A stretch of 64,000 nucleotides of DNA from Lactococcus hircilactis (GTDB lineage: Bacteria > Bacillota > Bacilli > Lactobacillales > Streptococcaceae): NCBI RefSeq assembly GCF_009601015.1, contig NZ_WITJ01000006.1:1-64000 (forward strand), read 5' to 3'. Both the position numbers and the translations under genes were made by a program. This document shows, one piece after another, positions 55,060 to 62,258 of this stretch; the first letter of the stretch is position 1, and every line of letters begins with the position of its first letter. The notes beneath the pieces are model-generated. The model made no database searches. It saw only the letters and a list, made by a program, of their open reading frames with translations, and was not told the origin of the DNA.

Positions 55060-56403
55060 ATGAAAAATCAAACTTGGCTTGTTGCCAAAAATATCTATCG
55101 AAATCGGATTAAAGGAGCAGGATTTTGGGCATTAGTCCTCTCCCCCTTTTTAATGGCTGCCATTTATCTTGTGATCGGATTAGTCGTAAGTTCGGGGGTG
55201 AACGCGACACCACATTTGGCTGTTGTGAATGCCCCAATCGTCGCAAAAGTCTTAAAACAAGATCATTCACTTAACGTTGACATCAGTGAAGTTTCAGAAC
55301 GTTCAAAAGCACAAGAAAAACTCTCTAAAGACAGTATCGACGGCTATCTCATTCAAGATGGTGGCTCCTATACGATTGTGACAGGAAAAAAATCTGCTGT
55401 AAAATTTGATCAAACCAGTTTTCAAGCTGCACTCAGTCAGCTTAAGATGAGTCAAACGGCTCAAAAATTGGACATTAGTGCTGCAAACGTTCAAGCATTG
55501 CTCACTCCTGCAAAATTAACGATTCAAACGCAAACGTCGGCTGGAAAAACATCCGAAGCTGGCGATCAAATGGGCGCAAATATCGCAGTAGGAAGCGTTT
55601 CTTCAATCTTAATTTTCGTTCTTTTGATGATGTATGTGGGCATTATCGGACAAGAAATCGGAAATGAAAAATCTAGTCGAATCATGGAGACCTTGCTTGC
55701 AGCAACGAGCTCAAATGTTCAATATTACGGAAAAATCATTGGTGTGATTTTACTTGCGTTCACTCAAATTGGTATTTATGTTGTTGGATTTGCAGCATTG
55801 TATCCATTTATCAAAACACAAGCTGTGGTGATTCAGATTCAGTCAATGTTGAGTGGAATAGATCTTGGATTTGGCATTTATCTTGCACTAATGACTTTAG
55901 TAGGCATTTTGGGTTATCTTTTTCTTGCGTCAATTGTTGCGTCTTTGGTTAATGAACAAGCGCAGGTGCAGCAAGCCACACAGCCGATTGCCTTTCTTTC
56001 GATGGTCGGCTACATTGGTGGAATCGCGGGTGCTGCGGTTCCTGGAAATCTCATTTTAAAAGTGCTGAGCTTTATTCCATTTGTCAGTCCGACATTGATG
56101 ACATCAAGATTTGCCATTCAATATGCAACGGCCACACAAGCTTGGATTGCTCTTTTTCTGCAACTCGTAGGTACGGTTTTGATTGCAAAAGCAGGAGAGA
56201 AAATCTACGCACGCAACGTGCTTTCTTATAGTGATGACAAGATTATGACGCAGTTGATTAGAAATATCACTGGCGCGGAAAAATCTAAACCAAAAAAAGA
56301 AAAGAATTTAGATCAAAAAAAGAAAAGAATTCAACCGTGGCGCGTGATTTTAGCTGTTGTTATCATCATTATTGCGCTAATTTATCGCTTTTTTATCAAA
56401 TAA
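55060..56403 (+). CDS. ABC-2 exporter permease (NatB-like)
   Basis: A 447-residue membrane protein with one N-terminal helix, an outer domain of about 130 residues, then six helices (about 175-400). A basic, Lys-rich cytosolic stretch follows (KSKPKKEKNLDQKKKRIQPW), and a final helix. QEIGNEKSSRIMETLLAATS is the ABC-2 family's cytosolic signature. It follows the ATPase gene after 11 bp with a good ribosome site. The substrate is not known. Confidence 0.88.
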   Translation: MKNQTWLVAKNIYRNRIKGAGFWALVLSPFLMAAIYLVIGLVVSSGVNATPHLAVVNAPIVAKVLKQDHSLNVDISEVSERSKAQEKLSKDSIDGYLIQDGGSYTIVTGKKSAVKFDQTSFQAALSQLKMSQTAQKLDISAANVQALLTPAKLTIQTQTSAGKTSEAGDQMGANIAVGSVSSILIFVLLMMYVGIIGQEIGNEKSSRIMETLLAATSSNVQYYGKIIGVILLAFTQIGIYVVGFAALYPFIKTQAVVIQIQSMLSGIDLGFGIYLALMTLVGILGYLFLASIVASLVNEQAQVQQATQPIAFLSMVGYIGGIAGAAVPGNLILKVLSFIPFVSPTLMTSRFAIQYATATQAWIALFLQLVGTVLIAKAGEKIYARNVLSYSDDKIMTQLIRNITGAEKSKPKKEKNLDQKKKRIQPWRVILAVVIIIIALIYRFFIK

Positions 56404-56410
56404 AAAAATT

Positions 56411-56438
56411 AAAACCAGTGACAATGTGCTGGTTTTTT
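56411..56438 (+). terminator. Terminator between the ABC-2 exporter and comEA
   Basis: AAAACCAG (56411-56418) pairs with CTGGTTTT (56429-56436) around a 10-nt loop; T run overlaps the start of the competence box. Confidence 0.8.
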
Positions 56439-56444
56439 CGTATA
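56437..56444 (+). promoter_or_regulatory. Com-box-like promoter element of comEA
   Basis: TTCGTATA, 7 nt before the comEA ATG. It matches the streptococcal ComX/SigX box TACGAATA at 6 of 8 positions, including the invariant CG. No ordinary -35/-10 pair or ribosome site is present, so comEA is probably read by the competence sigma factor from a start point close to the ATG. Confidence 0.6.
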
Positions 56445-56451
56445 AAAAAGT

Positions 56452-57129
56452 ATGGAAAAACTAATCGAATGGTTCAAACAAAATGTAAAAATACTGATCA
56501 TTGGTGGTCTTGCACTTTGTCTAGGTGGGGGTTTTTATCTCGTGACACAACCTAAAAATCCACCAGAAACGTTTTCGCCTTCTGACATTACTGCTGTCAG
56601 CACTGACAAAAAAGCTGTCAGTACTGACAGTCATCAGGGTTCAGATTTTTCAAAAGAAAAAGCATCTGAAAAAATAGAAGTCGATCTTAAAGGAGCAGTA
56701 AAAATTCCTCGTGTCTATACGATGCCTAAAGATTCGCGTGTGGATGAACTCATCCAAATGGCTGGTGGATTTACGTCAGAAGCGGATCAAAACACGGTCA
56801 ACCTTGCTGCAAAACTCAAAGATGAGTCCGTCATTTATGTGGCTAAAAAAGAAGAACATGCGCCATCAGTCGCCCAAACTGCAGAGATTACAATACCGAA
56901 TGCTTCGTCAGCACTGACAGAAAATTCGGCTACTCAAAAAGTCAATATCAATACTGCTGATCTTACAGGATTGCAAACGTTGAGCGGTGTTGGGGCGAAA
57001 AAAGCACAGGATATTATTGATTATCGTACGCAACACGGTCCATTTCAAAAAGTTGAAGATTTAGGAAATGTCAAAGGATTCGGCGATAAAACAATAGAAA
57101 AATTGAAAGAAAACATCACTGTTGATTAA
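56452..57129 (+). CDS. comEA: Competence protein ComEA (DNA receptor)
   Basis: Membrane-anchored DNA-binding receptor for transformation, 225 residues. One N-terminal helix (NVKILIIGGLALCLGGGFYL), then a Ser/Thr-rich linker. An SLBB-like domain (about 80-135, VDLKGAVKIPRVYTMPKDSR) and the C-terminal helix-hairpin-helix (VNINTADLTGLQTLSGVGAK) bind DNA. Two exact palindrome copies lie 7 bp apart in the linker (56595, 56616), so it reads AVSTDKKAVSTD. A one-mismatch copy is before the HhH (56906). It overlaps comEC by 8 bp. Confidence 0.94.
   Translation: MEKLIEWFKQNVKILIIGGLALCLGGGFYLVTQPKNPPETFSPSDITAVSTDKKAVSTDSHQGSDFSKEKASEKIEVDLKGAVKIPRVYTMPKDSRVDELIQMAGGFTSEADQNTVNLAAKLKDESVIYVAKKEEHAPSVAQTAEITIPNASSALTENSATQKVNINTADLTGLQTLSGVGAKKAQDIIDYRTQHGPFQKVEDLGNVKGFGDKTIEKLKENITVD
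56595..56629. repeat. Two iterated palindromes in tandem inside comEA
   Basis: TGTCAGCACTGACA (56595-56608) and TGTCAGTACTGACA (56616-56629), the closest pair in the window, read V-S-T-D twice. A third near-copy with one mismatch is at 56906-56919. Confidence 0.9.
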
Positions 57130-59338
57130 AAAATTAAATGTCCCACTTGTTTTTTTGGCACTCCCATTGATTGTCCTTTATTTTTGCATTTTCACTCCCA
57201 ATTTAACACTTTGGTTTTGTTTTTTTGCTTTCCTTTTCTTACTTTTTTATCGAAAATATTGGAAAATATTCCCGATTTTATTTGTTTTTGGGCTGTATTT
57301 TTCTATTGTTCATGTGCAAAGTGAAAAGCTTGAGCACACTCCGATTGCAACCCTCACAAGCGTCATTCCGATTTCAGATACCATCCAAGTCAATGGTGAT
57401 CTTTTGAGTTTTCAAGCGCTCAGTCATCACAGAAAATTTCAGGTGTATTATCAAATCAAATCAAAACAAGAGCAGCAGTTTTATAAAACATTATCAAAAA
57501 ATGTGATTTTGGATGTGGATGCGACACTTGAAAGTCCAGAAATAAAGCGTAATTTTAATGGGTTTGACGATCGTGCATTTCTTTTGAGTCAAAATATTGG
57601 GCAGATTGTCACGCTTCAAAAAATCAAAAAAATTACTGACTTAAGACCACAGTTATTTGATCTACGACTTTTGAGAAGGCGCGCGATTGTTTTTATTCAG
57701 AAGCATTTTAAAGCACCAGAATCAAATTACATGACCGGGCTTCTTTTTGGATTTCTCGGAAAAGATTTTGGCGAAATGACAGATCTTTATACGCGACTTG
57801 GAATCATTCATTTATTTGCTTTGAGTGGCATGCAGGTCAATTTTTTTATCGCAGGATTTAGAAAAATTTTGCTTCGGTTAGGGATGACAAAAGAAAAAGT
57901 CGGGATTTTACAACTTCCTTTTTCTCTAAGTTATGCGTTTTTGACAGGACTTTCTGTCTCTGTTATACGGGCGTTACTTCAAAAAAACATCCGTTTAAAA
58001 GGAATGGATAATGTTTCTGCAACACTCATTTTGATCCTGATTTTGATGCCAAAAAGCATGTTGAGCATTGGCGGTCAATTGACGCTCTTTTATGCATTTG
58101 TCATTCAAATGATAGCGCCCAAAGTAGAGCGTTTAGGAAAAATCAAACAAAGTTTAGTTTATGCGCTCGCCTTATCTTTTCTTGTTTTACCCGTTTTAAT
58201 CTTTGATTTTCATGTGTTCCAACCGTTTTCAATTTTATTGACATTTGCCTTTAGTTTTTTGTTTGATGTTTTGCTTCTCCCCTTACTTTTATTGAGCTTT
58301 TTATTTTCATTTTTAGGCATCATTTTGCCGATTCATGCGTTGTTTAACGGATTAGAAGCTGTCATTCACGGGATTGATCAAATCATTCATTATCCTTTGG
58401 TTTTTGGATCAATTGGAAGCTGGACGTTTCTATTGCTGTTGATTTTAGCGGGGCTGTTGATTGATTTTTGGAAAAATAAGAACTTTCGATTGTGTTTATT
58501 TATTTTAATTTCCTTGTGTTATTTGAGCTGCAAAATTCCGCTTCACCCAAGCATTACGATGATGGATGTCGGACAAGGAGATAGTATTTTTTTGCAGGAT
58601 CAATGGAATCGACAAAATATTTTAATTGACACAGGAGGAAAAGTCAGCTTTAAACAAAAATCAGAGTGGCAAAAGTCAATTTGTTCAAGTAATGCTGAAA
58701 ATACCCTTATCCCAGCACTTCAAGCGAAAGGAGTCTCTCAAATTGATCATCTGATTTTAACACATACAGATGATGATCATGTAGGAGATTTTGTTACTTT
58801 GGCTGATAAAATAAAAATCAAAGAAGTGTGCGTTACACCAGGTGAATTAACGTGCCCTGATTTCATTAAAAAATTGAAACAAGCAAGGGTTTTGATTCAT
58901 GTGCTTAAGGTTGGCGATAAGATTCCCATTTTTGATAGCAGCTTAGATGTTTTATCTAATGGATATACGCGTCACGGAGATAATAATGATTCTGTCATTA
59001 CGTATGGAAATTTTTATGGCACTCACTTTTTGTTCACTGGTGATTTGGAGAAAAAGGGAGAATTAGAACTTTTAAAACAGTATCCGACGCTTAAAGTTGA
59101 CGTTTTAAAAGCAGGACATCATGGCAGTAAAACGAGTTCAGCACCCGAATTTATTAACGCCATTCAACCTAAAATTGCTTTAATTTCTGTTGGAAAAAAT
59201 AATCGCTATGGGCATCCCAACCAAGAAACACTTGTCACATTTAAAAAATATCACGTTGCAGTGTTCCGCACCGACCAACATGGTGCCATCGCGCTTACGA
59301 ATCGCTTAAAACAATGGCAAATGACAACGGTAAAATGA
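57122..59338 (+). CDS. comEC: Competence protein ComEC (DNA-translocation channel)
   Basis: A 738-residue membrane protein that carries single-stranded DNA across the membrane during transformation. Start TTG at 57122, overlapping comEA by 8 bp. An N-terminal DUF4131 region with three helices, the central ComEC/Rec2 helices (FALSGMQVNFFIAG and about eight helices, about 200-450), and a C-terminal MBL-like domain with MMDVGQGDSIFLQ, LIDTGG and LTHTDDDHVGD. That last domain is thought to degrade the non-entering strand. The gene appears intact, with no frameshift; competence would also need comG, comF and comX genes not in this window. Confidence 0.94.
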   Translation: MIKKLNVPLVFLALPLIVLYFCIFTPNLTLWFCFFAFLFLLFYRKYWKIFPILFVFGLYFSIVHVQSEKLEHTPIATLTSVIPISDTIQVNGDLLSFQALSHHRKFQVYYQIKSKQEQQFYKTLSKNVILDVDATLESPEIKRNFNGFDDRAFLLSQNIGQIVTLQKIKKITDLRPQLFDLRLLRRRAIVFIQKHFKAPESNYMTGLLFGFLGKDFGEMTDLYTRLGIIHLFALSGMQVNFFIAGFRKILLRLGMTKEKVGILQLPFSLSYAFLTGLSVSVIRALLQKNIRLKGMDNVSATLILILILMPKSMLSIGGQLTLFYAFVIQMIAPKVERLGKIKQSLVYALALSFLVLPVLIFDFHVFQPFSILLTFAFSFLFDVLLLPLLLLSFLFSFLGIILPIHALFNGLEAVIHGIDQIIHYPLVFGSIGSWTFLLLLILAGLLIDFWKNKNFRLCLFILISLCYLSCKIPLHPSITMMDVGQGDSIFLQDQWNRQNILIDTGGKVSFKQKSEWQKSICSSNAENTLIPALQAKGVSQIDHLILTHTDDDHVGDFVTLADKIKIKEVCVTPGELTCPDFIKKLKQARVLIHVLKVGDKIPIFDSSLDVLSNGYTRHGDNNDSVITYGNFYGTHFLFTGDLEKKGELELLKQYPTLKVDVLKAGHHGSKTSSAPEFINAIQPKIALISVGKNNRYGHPNQETLVTFKKYHVAVFRTDQHGAIALTNRLKQWQMTTVK

Positions 59339-59344
59339 TATAAT
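59336..59344 (+). promoter_or_regulatory. Extended -10 promoter of estA with a palindrome in its leader
   Basis: TGATATAAT at the end of comEC. The iterated palindrome (59358-59371) lies just after the expected start point, so here it is in the 5' leader and not at a gene end. Confidence 0.6.
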
Positions 59345-59357
59345 AGAGAAACAAAAC

Positions 59358-59371
59358 TGTCAGTACTGACA
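59358..59371. repeat. Iterated palindrome, TA centre, in the estA leader
   Basis: TGTCAGTACTGACA 19 bp after the comEC stop and 53 bp before the estA ATG, without a T run. Confidence 0.9.
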
Positions 59372-59424
59372 GAAGATCAAACTGGTTTTCAAAAGGCTGA
59401 CGAGAGAATGAAAAGGAGTGACCA

Positions 59425-60201
59425 ATGGCCATTATCAGTCTTGAATATTATAGCGAAGTACTTGGGATGAATCGAGAGGTAAAAGTGATTTATCCAGAGC
59501 AAAATAAAGTCGAAAACTTTACAGGAAAAGAGATTCCTGTGCTGTATCTTTTACACGGAATGTCTGGAAATGAAAATTCGTGGATCAATCGCTCTGGAAT
59601 TGATCGCCTAATCCGAAAGACCAATCTCGCGATTGTAATGCCGTCAACAGATTTAGGGTTTTATATCAATACCACATACGGCATGAATTATTTTGATGCA
59701 ATTGCGCTTGAACTCCCAAAAGTGATTCACAACTTTTTTCCAAATTTATCAACAAAACGTGAGAAAAATTTCATCGCAGGGCTTTCTATGGGCGGTTATG
59801 GTGCGTTTAGATTAGCGCTTGGGACAAATACCTTCAGTTATGCAGCAAGCCTCTCAGGCGTTCTTACATTCAACGGCATGGAAGAACATTTTGATGATAA
59901 CCCTGCTTACTGGGGCGGACTTTTCGGAACAATGGAAAATTTTAAAGGATCTGAAAATGAGATTCTTCCTCTTGCAGCACGTTTTGAGGGAGAACGTCCA
60001 AAATTGTATGCTTGGTGCGGAAAGCAGGATTTGCTCTATTCAGGCAATGAGTATGTCGCAAATGAGCTTAAAAAGATGAATTATGACCTCACTTATGAAA
60101 CTGCAGACGGCATCCACGAATGGTATTATTGGACCAGAAAAATTGAAACGGTATTTGAGTGGTTACCGATTAACTACATCAAAGAAGAGCGCGCATTTTA
60201 A
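59425..60201 (+). CDS. estA: Tributyrin esterase EstA (esterase D family)
   Basis: A 258-residue cytosolic carboxylesterase of the alpha/beta-hydrolase fold, the same length as the lactococcal tributyrin esterase, which cleaves and forms short-chain esters. Nucleophile elbow GLSMGG (Ser about 120), oxyanion LLHGMSG (about 43-49), the acid near WCGKQDLLYSG and the catalytic His in DGIHEWYYW are visible. It has a good ribosome site (AAAGGAG). A palindrome copy follows (60216). Confidence 0.92.
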   Translation: MAIISLEYYSEVLGMNREVKVIYPEQNKVENFTGKEIPVLYLLHGMSGNENSWINRSGIDRLIRKTNLAIVMPSTDLGFYINTTYGMNYFDAIALELPKVIHNFFPNLSTKREKNFIAGLSMGGYGAFRLALGTNTFSYAASLSGVLTFNGMEEHFDDNPAYWGGLFGTMENFKGSENEILPLAARFEGERPKLYAWCGKQDLLYSGNEYVANELKKMNYDLTYETADGIHEWYYWTRKIETVFEWLPINYIKEERAF

Positions 60202-60215
60202 CAAAAAAACAGTTC

Positions 60216-60229
60216 TGTCAGTACTGACA
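60216..60229. repeat. Iterated palindrome, TA centre, after estA
   Basis: TGTCAGTACTGACA 14 bp after the estA stop, flanked by TTC and GCA, so the hairpin is not extended and no T run follows. The rest of the gap to 60370 shows no gene. Confidence 0.9.
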
Positions 60230-60377
60230 GCATTTCTTAAGTTAAAATAAAGTCTATCTTATTGCCAGGCTTTATTATAAACGTTGAACCTAAAAATTAT
60301 TGTTATCTAAACCCTCTTAGTTGGGTTATTTCTGTACATTTTAAAAAACTTTTAGTCATTAAAAATTTTGCTTAAAG

Positions 60378-60406
60378 TTGTTTAGACCATTAAAAAGTGG
60401 TAATAT
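60378..60406 (+). promoter_or_regulatory. Promoter of the LacI-type regulator gene
   Basis: TTGTTT (60378-60383), 17-bp spacer, TAATAT (60401-60406). I see no copy of the 20-bp operator here. Confidence 0.6.
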
Positions 60407-60434
60407 AAAAAATAAATAAAAAATAGAGGAATGC

Positions 60435-61427
60435 ATGAAAAAAGTAACAATTAAAGATGTTGCACTCAAAACAGGTCTATCAGTAAGCAGTATTTCTAGA
60501 GTATTTAATAATTATAGCGATATCAGTGCTGACACAATCAAAAAAGTGACTTTAGCTGCAAAAGAACTTGGATATACTCCCAATAGTGCAGCAAAGCAAC
60601 TTTCAAGTAAGAGGAAAAAAATCATTGCTTTAATTTTGAATGAAATTAATGTCACTCGAGGTGTTGCAATGCCTCTGGAAATTTTGGGTGGAGTTGTTGA
60701 TAATTTAGATAGAACTGATTATGAATTTGTTTTTTATGCAACGAATTCAGAAAAACAAACTCAAAAAAGTTTAAGACAATTTTGTAATGAAAAAGATATT
60801 ACAGGATTGATTATTCAAGGGTTGCGAATTTCAGATCCCTATTATCAAGAACTTGAAACGTTTGATTTACCGACAGTTGCAATTGATTTGGATATTCAAA
60901 ATGAAAGAATAGGAACTGTTTCAACAGACAATGTAAGCGCCACATTTGAAATGACCCAATTATTAAAGCAATCAGGAAATAAAAGGATTATCTTTTTAAA
61001 TGGAACAAAAACTGCAACCGTTGCTCAAGCACGTGAAAGAGGATATCGAAAAGCAGTTCAGAATGCTCAAGTATATGATGCAAATTTCTCAGAAAGTGAA
61101 GCCTACAAATGGGCAATAAATTACAGTAATGAAAATGGATTTGCTCAAATTGACGCCATTTTTGCTGCAAGTGATTTGATGGCGATTGGAGTGATTAAAG
61201 CTTTTAGAACGTTGCATTTAGATCAAAAAATTGCAATTGTTGGGTTTGATGATATTACTTTGGCGAGCTATGTGACTCCTTCTTTGACGACTATTCGACA
61301 AGATATAGGAAAAATCTCTGAATATGCAGTAAAAGATTTGATTCGTCAGATTGAAAAAAATGAGATTAATCATCGATTTGTTCCATATCAGATTATCGAG
61401 CGAGAAAGTGCAAAAATAAAAATATAA
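60435..61427 (+). CDS. LacI-family sugar-utilisation repressor
   Basis: A 330-residue regulator. The N-terminal LacI helix-turn-helix VTIKDVALKTGLSVSSISRV (residues 4-23) with the hinge SAAKQLSSKRKK is followed by the periplasmic-binding-like sugar domain (about 62-330; FDDITLASYVTPSLTTIRQD near the end). Two identical 20-bp palindromes with a central CG downstream (61481, 62191) are the natural targets, and the genes they precede end in a disaccharide phosphorylase. It is therefore probably a maltose/trehalose-type repressor; the inducer is unknown. Confidence 0.9.
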   Translation: MKKVTIKDVALKTGLSVSSISRVFNNYSDISADTIKKVTLAAKELGYTPNSAAKQLSSKRKKIIALILNEINVTRGVAMPLEILGGVVDNLDRTDYEFVFYATNSEKQTQKSLRQFCNEKDITGLIIQGLRISDPYYQELETFDLPTVAIDLDIQNERIGTVSTDNVSATFEMTQLLKQSGNKRIIFLNGTKTATVAQARERGYRKAVQNAQVYDANFSESEAYKWAINYSNENGFAQIDAIFAASDLMAIGVIKAFRTLHLDQKIAIVGFDDITLASYVTPSLTTIRQDIGKISEYAVKDLIRQIEKNEINHRFVPYQIIERESAKIKI

Positions 61428-61442
61428 TTTTTTTATTTTTTC

Positions 61443-61471
61443 TTGACAAATGAAAACGATTACTATATAAT
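61443..61471 (+). promoter_or_regulatory. Strong promoter with a cre site in its spacer
   Basis: TTGACA (61443-61448), 17-bp spacer, TATAAT (61466-61471): a consensus promoter. The spacer contains TGAAAACGATTACT (61451-61464), which fits the CcpA cre consensus except for the last base. That predicts catabolite repression in addition to the LacI-type operator just downstream. Confidence 0.8.
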
Positions 61472-61480
61472 GATCTTAGT

Positions 61481-61500
61481 TAACTAAAACGTTTTAGTTA
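61481..61500. promoter_or_regulatory. LacI-type operator 1
   Basis: TAACTAAAACGTTTTAGTTA, a perfect 20-bp palindrome with a central CG, right after the promoter at 61443-61471. Identical to the copy at 62191. Confidence 0.85.
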
Positions 61501-61542
61501 GTGCTGTATTTTCCTCAGTTAAGAGGACGAAAGGCGAAAAAC

Positions 61543-61938
61543 ATGAGGTATTTGATGCTAATTCAACGTTTATTAGCAAGCTTGATTGATTTGATCATTG
61601 TATATCTTCCTTGCTTAATCCTTGTTCATCTTATTTTTTCAGAAAAAGAACTTTCAAGTATCGCTAATTTATTAGCTGGAATCTTATTTGTTTTATATAA
61701 TATGATTTCTGAGAGTAGTTTTCAAGGAAAAACAATCGGAAAATTTTTTGCGAAACTGAAAGTTAAAACAGTATCAACTGAATTAATGGAAGTAGGACAG
61801 CGTGAATGTGCTAAGTTATTATATTTTTTACCTTTTATAGGGTGGGCTTTTATTGTGATAAGTTTGGTTCTTTACTTAACAAATCACAAATTTTTGCATG
61901 ATATAATCGGCAGAAGCGAGGTAATAATCAATGTTTGA
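61543..61938 (+). CDS. RDD-family membrane protein
   Basis: A 131-residue membrane protein with the RDD signature near its start (RLLASLIDLIIVYL, Arg and Asp in the first helix) and two further helices. The second cytosolic motif GKTIGKFFAKLKVKT is typical. Start at MRYLMLIQ (ATG 61543) with AAGG about 9 nt upstream. RDD proteins are of unclear function; some are ion transporters. It is the first gene under operator 1 and overlaps the next by 8 bp. Confidence 0.8.
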   Translation: MRYLMLIQRLLASLIDLIIVYLPCLILVHLIFSEKELSSIANLLAGILFVLYNMISESSFQGKTIGKFFAKLKVKTVSTELMEVGQRECAKLLYFLPFIGWAFIVISLVLYLTNHKFLHDIIGRSEVIINV

Positions 61939-62134
61939 TGAAAACCATTTACCTCTTTTCCTTAAAATGCCTGTTTTACCATTAGCCTTTGTTTTTATTT
62001 TAACAATTGCAGTAGCTTATGGTATTGCATGGGGGTATCGTAATGACTATGATGGTTTGAAAATGTTAAAAATGTATCTGATTTACGGTCTTCCTTTTTC
62101 AATACTCAGTATATTTTGGGCGGTATTATTTTGA
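61931..62134 (+). CDS. Small two-span membrane protein
   Basis: A 67-residue membrane protein with two helices (LPLAFVFILTIAVAYGIAWG and LIYGLPFSILSIFWAVLF) and a charged loop between them (YRNDYDGLKMLKM). Unrecognised. It overlaps the RDD gene by 8 bp, so both are translated together, and it lies in the sugar-controlled segment. It might be a subunit of the RDD protein. Confidence 0.65.
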   Translation: MFDENHLPLFLKMPVLPLAFVFILTIAVAYGIAWGYRNDYDGLKMLKMYLIYGLPFSILSIFWAVLF

Positions 62135-62155
62135 TTTTTCGAAATCAGCATTATT

Positions 62156-62183
62156 TTGATCATTTATAGATTCGAGATATTTT
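62156..62183 (+). promoter_or_regulatory. Weak promoter of the phosphorylase gene
   Basis: TTGATC (62156-62161), 16-bp spacer, TATTTT (62178-62183), just upstream of operator 2. Confidence 0.45.
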
Positions 62184-62190
62184 TTAATTG

Positions 62191-62210
62191 TAACTAAAAC
62201 GTTTTAGTTA
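62191..62210. promoter_or_regulatory. LacI-type operator 2
   Basis: Second exact copy of the 20-bp palindrome TAACTAAAACGTTTTAGTTA, 48 bp before the phosphorylase start and 690 bp from operator 1, a spacing that could permit DNA looping. Confidence 0.85.
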
Positions 62211-62258
62211 GTTCGATTTTCTAACATAAAAATAATAAAATCATAAAGGAGAACTAAA

